Source: CAWUKT01 sp963923035 (GTDB taxonomy: Bacteria; Bacteroidota; Bacteroidia; J057; JADKCL01). From it: a stretch of DNA of 64,000 nt. The notes beneath the pieces were generated by a model that was given only the letters and a program-made list of their open reading frames with translations, made no database searches and had not been told where the DNA came from. Of this stretch, positions 52,742-60,678 are shown in pieces. Numbering within the stretch: position 1 is the stretch's first letter; every line of letters begins with the position of its first letter. A program made the position numbers and the translations under genes. The DNA is taken from the NCBI GenBank assembly GCA_963923035.1, contig CAWUKT010000001.1, positions 1 to 64,000 on the forward strand, written 5' to 3'.

Positions 52742-54217
52742 TTATTTCGTGAGGATCATCCGCTTGACGTCCACTTCCTGGCCGTCGGCGATGAGGGCGT
52801 AGAGGTACATGCCGGACTCGAGGAGACCGCCATCGATGACCTGAACGGCTTCGCCGCGCTCGTTGATCTGGAGTTCGAGGACCGGAGTGCCCTGCATGTT
52901 GTAGACATAGAGGGTGGCTTCCTGGGTGGTCTCGGGTAGGAAGTACCGGATCTCCGTGGTCTCACGGAACGGATTCGGGTTGTTCTGGTACAGGGCGGGG
53001 AGGCGCAGATCGCTGCTGCCCTGGCCTTGCTTCAGACCGCCGTTGGCGATGGCCGCTTCCAATTCGTCGATGCGCTGGTTTTGCTGCTCGATGATGGACT
53101 GCTGCTCTTTCATACCGTTGATGAGGACCGGGATCAGGTTCGTGTAACGCATGCCCAAACGGTCGTTTTCATCACCGGCCGGAGCCCAGTTGCCTTTTTC
53201 GTCCTGGACCATGTCCTTGGAGGGCTGGTAGACAACTTCGGGAGTCACTTCCAGTACTTCCTGGGCGATGAGGCCCATTTGGAGACCTTTTCGCTCGTTG
53301 TCTTTCCAGGTATAGGTCACAGGACGGAGCTGCATGATTTCTTCCAGACCGTAGTCCATGTCTTCAATGTTCTCCTTCATCCGGCGATCAGAGGTCTGGA
53401 TAACCGGGTTGGTGGCAAAAACGTCATCCCAACGATTGGCTCCGCTACCCAGGTCGCGGATGTTATCGGTGGAAGGAATGAAGGTGGCTTGGGTGGAAAT
53501 GGTATTGGCACCACCATCTTCGATCCATTCTGCGGATCCGAGTCCGATCCGGCCGCGTACGTACAACTGATCATCAGAGATGAAAGCCGGGCGGGGATTA
53601 CCTATAATGACGTCTCCTCCACTGTCAATCTGCATGACCGTCGTCGGAGGAGTCAGAGGATTATTAGAGTAATTGAAGAGCAACCGGTTGTTGGAAGTGG
53701 TTCCCCCCCAAGCAATGACGAGGTCACGCGTAGTGGCATTGACTTCCAGCAAGTTGAAGATGCCAAAGTTCTGTTCCCATTGGGTCCGGAGACCATAAAC
53801 ACTGGGACCAGCAGCGGCGGGAGCAGAACCCAAGCCCAACCACTTGGACGTACCAACAATGTTGCCATAGGTGCCACTTTCGAGGTGCCCCAGGTTGTTG
53901 TTTTCACCGTTGGGACGGACGAGGGCAATGTAGCTGGTGTTGGCGAGGCGGGATACCCGGAAGGCATCCGTCGCCGTAAAACCATCAAATTCGATTTCGT
54001 AAGTAGGAGTGGTACTTTCGCCCAGCTGGATGCGATAGTCATCCCTGACATCTAATGACAAATCGAGATTGGAGAAGTCAACGTCGAAAACCGCAGCGTT
54101 GGTGATTTGCCCCGCGTTGCGCAGGTTCACGGTTTCAAAATTGCCAATTTGAGCAAATAGGGAGCTGGTTCCGCCAAGGGCGATGAGCCCCAAGCAAAGC
54201 ATAAAAATCTTTTTCAT
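52742..54217 (-). CDS. Secreted tail-fibre-like protein with S74 chaperone domain and T9SS signal
   Basis: A 491-residue exported protein. Signal sequence (MKKIFMLCLGLIALGGTSSLFAQ), a beta-rich body with repeated short strands, then an endosialidase-chaperone (S74) domain with the hallmark SDRRMKENI, RPVTYTWK and GLIAQEV at about 285-345, a short coiled-coil-like MKEQQSIIEQQNQRIDELEAA, and a type A T9SS domain starting NNPNPFRETTEIRYFLP. In phage tail spikes the S74 domain trimerises the fibre and cuts itself off; here the catalytic Ser and Lys positions (S of SDRR, K of MKEN) are kept. Probably a trimeric surface fibre. Confidence 0.9.
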   Translation of the reverse strand: MKKIFMLCLGLIALGGTSSLFAQIGNFETVNLRNAGQITNAAVFDVDFSNLDLSLDVRDDYRIQLGESTTPTYEIEFDGFTATDAFRVSRLANTSYIALVRPNGENNNLGHLESGTYGNIVGTSKWLGLGSAPAAAGPSVYGLRTQWEQNFGIFNLLEVNATTRDLVIAWGGTTSNNRLLFNYSNNPLTPPTTVMQIDSGGDVIIGNPRPAFISDDQLYVRGRIGLGSAEWIEDGGANTISTQATFIPSTDNIRDLGSGANRWDDVFATNPVIQTSDRRMKENIEDMDYGLEEIMQLRPVTYTWKDNERKGLQMGLIAQEVLEVTPEVVYQPSKDMVQDEKGNWAPAGDENDRLGMRYTNLIPVLINGMKEQQSIIEQQNQRIDELEAAIANGGLKQGQGSSDLRLPALYQNNPNPFRETTEIRYFLPETTQEATLYVYNMQGTPVLELQINERGEAVQVIDGGLLESGMYLYALIADGQEVDVKRMILTK

Positions 54218-54344
54218 GTGAATGTTTGGTAAAAAGGGTATGCCTACTCTAGTGAGATGTTAAAATTGAAAAAATGAAGAATGTAGTTGATTTATTTAGA
54301 GGGTGAGGATTTTCGGCAACCTCCTCGGGTGTTTGTAAAAGAGT

Positions 54345-54373
54345 AACCCAAACGACAAAAAGTTGTTTGGGTT
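54345..54373 (-). terminator. Hairpin downstream of the zinc metallopeptidase gene
   Basis: AACCCAAACGAC (54345-54356) pairs with GTTGTTTGGGTT (54362-54373) over 12 positions with one G-U pair and an A5 loop. On the minus strand it lies about 90 bp after the zinc metallopeptidase stop, and the T-run after it is weak. Likely a terminator. Confidence 0.5.
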
Positions 54374-54462
54374 GATTGATCTTTTTTCAGAAAAAGGCGG
54401 AGAATCAGGCCCGGTTTGCTCCCAGGAGAGTTTTTAGGGAGCGGAATAAAAGGTAAACCGGC

Positions 54463-55389
54463 TTACAACGTGCTGGCCGAGAAGGTATCGCCATCCGCTA
54501 TCCGGCCAGTCTTATACCCCTTTTTGAACCAACGCATGCGTTGGGCTGAGGTGCCGTGCGTGAAACTTTCGGGCACGACATAGCCCCGACGGGACAGTTG
54601 CAGCCGGTCGTCTCCCACCGCTTGCGCGGCCGACAGGGCCTCTTCGAGGTCGCCTTCCTCGATGATGTTCTTCATCTTCTGTGTATAGTGCGCCCAGACG
54701 CCCGCATAGAAATCGGCCTGGAGCTCCACCCGCACCTGCAAGGCATTTTGCGTGGCCTTGTCCTTGCCTTGCTTATCGCGGTGAACCCGGTCAAGGGTCC
54801 CCAGGAGGTTCTGGACGTGGTGCCCAACTTCGTGCGCCACAACATAGGCCAGGGCAAAATCGCCTTCGCCACCCATGCGCTGGAGGTCATCGCTGAATTT
54901 CAGGTCCATGTACATCTGCTGATCGGCGGGGCAATAAAAGGGTCCGGTGGACGCTCCCGCGCGGCCACAGGCGGAGTGGACGACGTCGGTAAACAGCACG
55001 AGGGTCGGCTCCGAGTAGGTTTTGCCCAATTGTTCCCGGAAAATTTGTCCCCACGCATCCTCCGTTTCCTTCAATACCACCCCCACAAAGTCCGCCAACT
55101 CATCTTCGCGTTTCGCCCGCTGGTCCGGCGTATAGGCCGTCCCCCGTTGTTGGTTCATGCCGGGGATGGGCAGCGACGTGCCTCCACCGCCCATGCCAGT
55201 TCCCAGCCCAATTTGGTTCAGGAGGTCCTGCGGGTTGCCTCCCATGAGGTACACAATGATCACGGCGGCGATGCCAATGATGCTGAGTCCACCGCGTCCC
55301 CGGGGCATTCTGAACCGGGGACCGCCTCTACCCCGCCGGCCCCGGCGGTCATCGATATTGCGGCTTTTTTCTCTTCCTTGCCAACGCAT
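54463..55389 (-). CDS. YpfJ-like neutral zinc metallopeptidase
   Basis: A 308-residue membrane-anchored protease. A basic, Gly/Arg-rich N-terminus, one membrane segment at about 35-50 (LSIIGIAAVIIVYLM), a Gly-rich linker and then a peptidase domain with HEVGH at 186-190, CGRAGASTGPFYCPAD before it, and the helix containing ELQADFYAGVW, which provides the third ligand. This is the standard YpfJ layout. The substrate is unknown. Confidence 0.93.
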   Translation of the reverse strand: MRWQGREKSRNIDDRRGRRGRGGPRFRMPRGRGGLSIIGIAAVIIVYLMGGNPQDLLNQIGLGTGMGGGGTSLPIPGMNQQRGTAYTPDQRAKREDELADFVGVVLKETEDAWGQIFREQLGKTYSEPTLVLFTDVVHSACGRAGASTGPFYCPADQQMYMDLKFSDDLQRMGGEGDFALAYVVAHEVGHHVQNLLGTLDRVHRDKQGKDKATQNALQVRVELQADFYAGVWAHYTQKMKNIIEEGDLEEALSAAQAVGDDRLQLSRRGYVVPESFTHGTSAQRMRWFKKGYKTGRIADGDTFSASTL

Positions 55390-55633
55390 AGAGTCTGAAT
55401 TTGAGTGAGAAATGACAGCTACAAAGAAACAAAATTGTCTTCGAAATGCCCATTGGAATGCCGTTTACTCGGGCAACGCCGCCCCTCATGAGACCGCTGG
55501 CCCCCTTGGCGGGACGAATGGATGCGGAGAATTTGGAAGCGCTCCTGCGCAGACGTTCCGAGGCGGAATAAAACTTTTTGTCCCCCACTTTTCGTAAATT
55601 CTAAACAGATGCCACATTAAAGACATCCCGCTC

Positions 55634-56347
55634 ATGGCCAAATTGAATGAAAACTGGTTTGTGGAAGGCCTCCAGGACTTTGAGTACAAACGGTACTTGC
55701 TGCTTGCATATCTTCAGTGGGTGAAGGAAAAATTTTCCCGGACCGAGCTATATCCGGCCCTTTCCCAGCTCATTTCCCACTACCGAAACCTGACCTCTTT
55801 CAACGAGAGCAAGACGGCATTTGAGGACCAGTTGCCGCGTGAGATGTTGGGAGTGGATTGGGAAAAATTGCAATTGATGTACCAGGAGCGGGGGGAAATG
55901 GACCGGCTGAAGGAAATCGAGGAGATCGTGAATTATGCGTTGCCGTTGATTCGCCACCAATTGCGGGACGGAAAGGAAATCTATGATTTCATCGAAGAGG
56001 CGATTGAAATTGAGTCGGTGGGCGTGGTGCCGCTGAACAAAAATGAAGGGTATATGCTGCTGCGGATCGGGGACCAAAAGGAAATTCGGGCCTATTCTTA
56101 CCGGGTGACCTTATTTGAAAGTCAGCACGAAAAGTACCGGGGATTGCAGACGACCCACCTTGGGGACTTCACCTTGTCCCTGACCCAAACCTTTGAGCAC
56201 ATCAAATTGGAATTGGTACGGCAGCACCGCGAGCTGCCCAATCCGGCCACCTACGCGATTGTATCGCGTTATGTGTTTCCGGAACAGCACTCGCTTGTTC
56301 CGGTCGCCCGCCGCAAATTCATGCAGTTGCTGGCGCGTACCGCCTAG
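55634..56347 (+). CDS. Hypothetical protein
   Basis: A 237-residue cytosolic protein that I do not recognise, beginning MAKLNENWFVEGLQDFEYKRYLLLAYLQWV. It is helical in the first half and beta-rich in the second, with no catalytic motif. The conserved look (regular charge pattern, WF and RYLLLAYL motifs) suggests a genuine Bacteroidota-wide protein. It overlaps the end of the convergent TspO-like gene by 4 bp. Confidence 0.78.
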   Translation: MAKLNENWFVEGLQDFEYKRYLLLAYLQWVKEKFSRTELYPALSQLISHYRNLTSFNESKTAFEDQLPREMLGVDWEKLQLMYQERGEMDRLKEIEEIVNYALPLIRHQLRDGKEIYDFIEEAIEIESVGVVPLNKNEGYMLLRIGDQKEIRAYSYRVTLFESQHEKYRGLQTTHLGDFTLSLTQTFEHIKLELVRQHRELPNPATYAIVSRYVFPEQHSLVPVARRKFMQLLARTA

Positions 56348-57135
56348 GCCCGGCTGAGCCGGGCGTAACGGATGCCGGCGGCGATGCCGACCAGCGCCAT
56401 GATGCCCATTCCGATCAGGGTCATCGTGAGGATGTCCTCGTAGACCGGGCTGGCCGCTGCCCGCTTGCTATAAATTCCCCAGAATGCCCAGATCGGCACC
56501 AGCGCGAAGATGAAATCCCGGCGGGTCCAGACGGCCGCCACGCCAATGGCGGTCGCCGCCGCAATCATGATTACCGCCCAGGTAGCTTCGGAGATGCCTC
56601 CGCCCGTCCAGCCGTTGTCCACGAGCAGCGTGGTCACATTCGCCACCGTCGCAATGGTGATCCAGCCCAAATACAGGCTGAAGGGCAATTGCACCACCAA
56701 TTTTTCTCCCACACTCACTTTCTTTTTTCCGATCCCCAACCGCAAATAAATCATGATCAGAGAGCCCAGAATCCCCAACATGACCAGCAAGGAAAGTGGC
56801 ACAAACCGGTAGTGCCAGGCAAAGATCCACCCCATATTGACGAGGCAGGAGAGGAAGAAGAAAATGCCGATGCGCTCGACGCCCCAATCAGACCGTCCGG
56901 TCAGGGCGCGTCCCAGCGAAGTGATGGTGAAAATGGTCAGGGAGAGGTAAATGATGCCCCAGATGGCGAAGGTAAATCCGGCCGGAACGAAGAGGTTGGG
57001 ATAGAAGGCCGACAAATCCCCGGTGGTATTCCCGTTGATGGGGAGCGCATTGGCGAGGTAATTGACGACGACGACACCAATGAATCCGACGAGGTTCAGA
57101 AGGGCGAGGCGGATGAATCGGGGATTTTTTTTCAT
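56344..57135 (-). CDS. TspO/MBR-related membrane protein
   Basis: A 263-residue inner-membrane protein with about seven segments. The features FAIWGIIYLSL, FLSCLVNMGWIFAWHYRF and LPFSLYLGWITIATVAN correspond to the Trp/aromatic pattern of TspO (translocator/tryptophan-rich sensory) proteins, but it is longer than the 160-residue five-helix form by an extra C-terminal pair of helices. Family members bind porphyrins or other tetrapyrroles; the role here is unknown. It converges with the preceding gene. Confidence 0.82.
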   Translation of the reverse strand: MKKNPRFIRLALLNLVGFIGVVVVNYLANALPINGNTTGDLSAFYPNLFVPAGFTFAIWGIIYLSLTIFTITSLGRALTGRSDWGVERIGIFFFLSCLVNMGWIFAWHYRFVPLSLLVMLGILGSLIMIYLRLGIGKKKVSVGEKLVVQLPFSLYLGWITIATVANVTTLLVDNGWTGGGISEATWAVIMIAAATAIGVAAVWTRRDFIFALVPIWAFWGIYSKRAAASPVYEDILTMTLIGMGIMALVGIAAGIRYARLSRA

Positions 57136-57482
57136 TTCTTTTCAATTGAGGTGCAACCATCTCAATCTATATCCGGACTTTCTAATAAATCCTATTGCTT
57201 CATCAGGCGAATCCAGAACATTGATTAGGTTTTGTAACCATTATGGATTTCTGAATTAAACAGATAAACATCCAACATGTTCCCATGACCTCCCAATTGA
57301 TCCCGTAAATCGGTGTGGGCTTGGTATGTCCGATTGACTGGAATCGAGGTCCCTTTTTTCGGCTTTTTCCCGCGACTACTGTGTTTCAGGGCGGTTTTGA
57401 AACACAGACGGGGGTGCTATGTGTCGGAAAATAGATCGTTCGAAATGCTGAATTCGTTTTCAACCTCCTCAAAAAAACCATT
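57136..57482. other. Gene-free stretch with a perfect hairpin before the OmpA-domain gene
   Basis: About 350 bp with no gene. CTGTGTTTCA (57379-57388) and TGAAACACAG (57398-57407) are exact inverted copies around a 9-bp loop, 75 bp upstream of the ATG at 57483. It is followed by no T-run, so an operator or leader-RNA structure is likelier than a terminator. Confidence 0.5.
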
Positions 57483-58790
57483 ATGAAATACTTGTTGATT
57501 GCTTTCTGGGCAATGCTGGTTCCCTTTCTCACGCTACCCGCCCAAACGACCGTTCAATGCGAAGTCTATTTTGACACGGGGAAATATGTGCTGACGGAAA
57601 GCGCTCAAACGATTCTGGATTCACTGGTGGACCACGAGAAGGTCCAGGTCATCAAAGGGGTACGGGTGCAGGGCCATACCGACGCCGTCGGTAGCCTGGA
57701 ATTCAATGAAGAGCTCTCGAAGAATCGAGCATTGACCGTGGCCCGCTACCTCCGTGACCACGGAATCAAGGCCCGGGCGGTCCGGCTCAAGGCCCACGGA
57801 GAAGTCCAGCCCGTCGCCAGCAATGCCACCACGGCCGGGCGCGCGCGGAACCGCCGCGTCGAACTCACCGTGTACCTCGGGGAAATGAAGAATCCCGAGC
57901 CGGAGATCGTGGAAGTCCTGCCCGAATTGCCCGACAGCATCGTCGAGGGCAACGAAGCCGAGTACCACTGCTCCCAATCCCTGACGCTGGAAGGCCGACG
58001 GGGAGCGAGCATTTACCTGCCCCCGGCCGCTTTCGATTCCTGCGGCAAGCCGATCGAGGTGCGTCTGCTGGAATACCATACCTTGGAAGATGTCGCGAAC
58101 AAGGAAGTGTCGACCATGGCCGGCGATACGATTTTGGAATCCGCAGGGATGATTTGCCTGTCAGCGTTCATGGACCGCGTCGAAATCGACCGCTTGCGGG
58201 AAGGCCAGGAGGTGGAGGTGCGCATTCCGGCGGACCGCTACGATCCCACGATGGGCTTGTATACCGCCCCCCGGCGGGGCGACTTGTCCCAGTTGGCCTG
58301 GGAACGCCTCCAAAACCAGATGCCGGAATACGAGGCGGAGACCAATAGCTATCTGATCCGCATTTCCAGCCTGGGCTGTGTCAACCTGGACAAGCCGGCT
58401 TGTGGTACCGCGATGCCCATCGCGGCAGTGCGGGTCAAGCGGCGGATGTTGCGGAGACATTCCTTGTACATGGAATATGTCGATCGGGGGACCTTTTCAG
58501 AGGGAGAATTGATCAAAAAGCGGGGCAAAATCTTTACGAAGTACTACTATACCTTCGGTTCGGTGGAAACATCTGAGGATTTGCGACTCAAAGGATACTT
58601 TTGGACCCGGAAACAGCGTTATGGAGTAAACAAGGAGTTGAAGCATGACCGCTTCAGGGGAGAACAAATAAGGTTAGAGGGGCGAGATTACAACTTGGTG
58701 GCGAAGATTACTCCCCGTGCCATCAACCGTACGGACCGGTTTCAGAATCAGCGGACAATCGTAGGAACCGCATTACCAAACATCCAATGA
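57483..58790 (+). CDS. OmpA-domain outer-membrane-associated protein with unusual C-terminal part
   Basis: A 435-residue exported protein. After the signal sequence (to about residue 20) comes directly an OmpA-type peptidoglycan-binding domain at about 25-135, with VQGHTDAVGS, NRALTVARYL and RARNRRVEL (the Asp and Arg that hold diaminopimelate). Most OmpA proteins carry this domain at the end; here it is first, followed by about 290 residues of unrecognised, Cys-containing sequence with a ZU5-like start (LEGRRGASIYLPPAAF). It could tie a surface or periplasmic domain to the wall. Strong hairpins lie upstream and downstream of the gene. Confidence 0.85.
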   Translation: MKYLLIAFWAMLVPFLTLPAQTTVQCEVYFDTGKYVLTESAQTILDSLVDHEKVQVIKGVRVQGHTDAVGSLEFNEELSKNRALTVARYLRDHGIKARAVRLKAHGEVQPVASNATTAGRARNRRVELTVYLGEMKNPEPEIVEVLPELPDSIVEGNEAEYHCSQSLTLEGRRGASIYLPPAAFDSCGKPIEVRLLEYHTLEDVANKEVSTMAGDTILESAGMICLSAFMDRVEIDRLREGQEVEVRIPADRYDPTMGLYTAPRRGDLSQLAWERLQNQMPEYEAETNSYLIRISSLGCVNLDKPACGTAMPIAAVRVKRRMLRRHSLYMEYVDRGTFSEGELIKKRGKIFTKYYYTFGSVETSEDLRLKGYFWTRKQRYGVNKELKHDRFRGEQIRLEGRDYNLVAKITPRAINRTDRFQNQRTIVGTALPNIQ

Positions 58791-58941
58791 TACCGACCGT
58801 TCATCCCGCAAAACGCTCCGATTGTAATCAATTTCAGTCGTAGCATCCGTAAAAAGGGTATATTTAGAATGAAGTATAACGATTGATTCGATTCACTTTG
58901 TACGGAATTAAAGTATACAGCGATATTGAATGTGCTCCTGA

Positions 58942-59039
58942 CCGGACACATCGACCAGGGAACCGCCTCTTCCATCGGTGAAGGGAACGGTTGATAAAAG
59001 AAAATAGCCTGGTCATCGTATTGGTGTCCGGGCTATTTT
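58942..59039 (+). ncRNA. Attenuator-like RNA with two competing stems
   Basis: CCGGACAC (58942-58949) can pair exactly with GTGTCCGG (59024-59031), closing a 74-base insert that has its own nested hairpin (CTTC/GAAG near 58963-58981). Alternatively AAAATAGCC (59001-59009) pairs exactly with GGCTATTTT (59031-59039), extended inward by 59010-59012/59028-59030, giving a terminator-like stem ending in TTTT. The two cannot form together. This resembles a riboswitch or attenuator but matches no class I know. Confidence 0.4.
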
Positions 59040-59106
59040 GATTTAAAGATCAATAGTAAGTAAAAACAGTAGATTAATTTTTTTTCACCATTAACAAGGA
59101 GGTTTT

Positions 59107-59367
59107 ATGCTCCTGATTCAAAACGACATACCGCCTGCTAAAGGAGGTATGGTGCGCATGGTGTACCAATGGTTTGATCACAGTAGATCAAGTCAGGACT
59201 GGCTACGCAAGACCGCATGCGCGTTTCTGCCCATATTGGTGAGTATGTGGCAGCCGCATTCGTCCGGCAACAGTCAATCCGCCCGCCCATGCGTAGACGT
59301 GGCTGGGGAAGGAACGGGATTGCTAACTACCCGAAGGTCCTTTCCCGGAGCGAAAAGCATCTTTTAA
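59107..59367 (+). CDS. Doubtful small ORF with Shine-Dalgarno sequence
   Basis: An 86-codon frame preceded by AAGGAGGTTTTATG, an unusually strong ribosome site for this SD-poor lineage. The protein starts MLLIQNDIPPAKGGMVRMVY and shows no known motif, signal or membrane segment; its composition is not convincing. A second GGAGGT occurs at 59143-59148, directly before an in-frame ATG. It may be a real small protein or chance. Confidence 0.25.
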   Translation: MLLIQNDIPPAKGGMVRMVYQWFDHSRSSQDWLRKTACAFLPILVSMWQPHSSGNSQSARPCVDVAGEGTGLLTTRRSFPGAKSIF

Positions 59368-59383
59368 CGTATTCGAAACCAGG

Positions 59384-59405
59384 ATTGCGGAGTCCGCTCC
59401 GCAAT
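59384..59405 (+). ncRNA. 9-bp hairpin with UNCG-type tetraloop
   Basis: ATTGCGGAG (59384-59392) and CTCCGCAAT (59397-59405) pair perfectly around TCCG, a stable UNCG-type loop in RNA. It stands 13 bp before a terminator, as at the 3' end of structured transcripts. Confidence 0.55.
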
Positions 59406-59418
59406 GCCAACGAAACAA

Positions 59419-59448
59419 ATCCCGGGTCATGCCCGGGATCATTTTTTT
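59419..59448 (+). terminator. Rho-independent terminator upstream of the GT4 gene
   Basis: ATCCCGGG (59419-59426) pairs with CCCGGGAT (59432-59439), followed after two bases by seven T on the plus strand. It ends a transcript from the 58.8-59.4 kb region, not a recognised gene. Confidence 0.8.
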
Positions 59449-59487
59449 AACCCCCTTTTCTCCCCCTCCGAAATCCGTCGCATTGCC

Positions 59488-59495
59488 TATCTTCG
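59488..59495 (+). promoter_or_regulatory. -7 element of a likely leaderless promoter
   Basis: TATCTTCG fits TAnnTTYG and ends 4 bp before the GT4 ATG, the same geometry as at 15209-15216. No TTG is seen at the expected upstream distance, so support is moderate. Confidence 0.4.
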
Positions 59496-59499
59496 TGCC

Positions 59500-60642
59500 A
59501 TGCCGCCGATTCCCATCCTGTTCGCCACCGATGGCATTTTTCCCCACGCCGTGGGAGGTATGCAGCGCCATTCCCGCCTATTGGTAGAAGCCCTCGCCCG
59601 CTCCGGCCAGGTGGACCTCACCGTCCTGCACCCCCATCCGGACGAGCGCATATTCGCTGATTTTCCCTCCGTGACTGAAATTGCCCTGGAACCCCTGCCC
59701 GGGAAGAAGCATTATTTTCGGGAGCTGAAGGACTATTCCCAGCAGGTGCTGCGGGAAGCCCGGGACCGGCCGGACCACATCATTTACAGCCAGGGGCTGA
59801 GTGTGTGGGCGGGCATGCAGGAAGTGGCCGACCGCACCATCGTCAATCCCCACGGACTGGAGCCCTACCAGGCCATCGGCAGCGTCGCCAAGCTCAAGAC
59901 ATTGCCCTACCGCCGGGTCTTCGACAAGCTGTTCAAGCGTTGCACCCGAACCGTTTCCCTCGGCGGCCATCTGACCAATATCATCCTACCCCGCTTGCGC
60001 CGGGATGAACAGTTGGCTGTTCTCCCGAACGCCACCAATCCGTTGGACTTACCTGATGTCGACCTCTTCAAATCGCCCGGCACACCCACGCGCTTCATGT
60101 TCGTCGGCCGATTCTCTGACAACAAAGGCATTACGTATCTGCTTCAGGCGACGCAGGCTCTGAACGAAGCGGGCTTGCAGGACCAGTTTGAAGTGGATCT
60201 CTGCGGCAAGGGCCCGCTGTTTGACGACATGCGCGCGCAATTTCCCCTCCCCAATGTTCATTTTCGCGGATTTGTGAGCGACGAAGACCTCGCTCAGGCC
60301 TACCTCGACAACCACGTATTTGTCCTGCCGACCCTGTACGAAGGGATGCCCACGGTGATTCTGGAAGCGATGGCGCGGGCCATGCCCATCATCGTCACGG
60401 ATGTGGGCGCGACCCGGGAACTCGTCGATGAACAAAATGGGTTCATCATCGACAAACAAGATGCCGTGGATTTAGCGGAGAAAATGAAGGGCTTCCTCGA
60501 AATGGATGGTGCGACCTACGGCTCTTTGTCCCGTCACTCACTCGCCAAATTCAAGACCCGTTTCACCTGGGAAGCGGTGGCCGAGGCCCATCTGGATTTG
60601 TTTCGGAAGGTACAGGAACAAAACAAAAACCGCCAGTCCTGA
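59500..60642 (+). CDS. GT4 family glycosyltransferase
   Basis: A 380-residue GT-B fold enzyme transferring a sugar from a nucleotide donor, probably in surface glycan synthesis. The N-terminal domain opens ILFATDGIFPHAVGGMQRHS (the GG loop), and the C-terminal donor domain has FVGRFSDNKG and the E-x7-E motif in LYEGMPTVILEAMA. The ATG at 59500 starts right at the fold; the frame is open upstream only through the terminator. The last codons and the stop lie inside a terminator hairpin. Confidence 0.92.
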   Translation: MPPIPILFATDGIFPHAVGGMQRHSRLLVEALARSGQVDLTVLHPHPDERIFADFPSVTEIALEPLPGKKHYFRELKDYSQQVLREARDRPDHIIYSQGLSVWAGMQEVADRTIVNPHGLEPYQAIGSVAKLKTLPYRRVFDKLFKRCTRTVSLGGHLTNIILPRLRRDEQLAVLPNATNPLDLPDVDLFKSPGTPTRFMFVGRFSDNKGITYLLQATQALNEAGLQDQFEVDLCGKGPLFDDMRAQFPLPNVHFRGFVSDEDLAQAYLDNHVFVLPTLYEGMPTVILEAMARAMPIIVTDVGATRELVDEQNGFIIDKQDAVDLAEKMKGFLEMDGATYGSLSRHSLAKFKTRFTWEAVAEAHLDLFRKVQEQNKNRQS

Positions 60643-60651
60643 GACTGGCGG
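60630..60651. terminator. Bidirectional terminator overlapping the GT4 stop codon
   Basis: CCGCCAGTC (60630-60638) and GACTGGCGG (60643-60651) form a perfect 9-bp stem; the 4-base loop CTGA contains the GT4 stop TGA. The plus side continues with TATTTTT, the minus side with TTTTTGTTTTG, so it serves both converging genes. Confidence 0.85.
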
Positions 60652-60678
60652 CGTGTATTTTTCCAAAATTATTTCGGA

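Larger units (their letters stand above)
58791..59499 (+). other. Gene-free stretch with stacked RNA hairpins
   Basis: About 700 bp between the OmpA-domain gene and the GT4 gene. It holds an attenuator-like block (58942-59039), a doubtful 86-codon frame with a GGAGGT ribosome site (59107), a 9-bp hairpin with a TCCG loop (59384-59405) and a terminator (59419-59448). The base composition is more AT-rich than in the neighbouring genes. I recognise no known RNA family. Confidence 0.5.
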
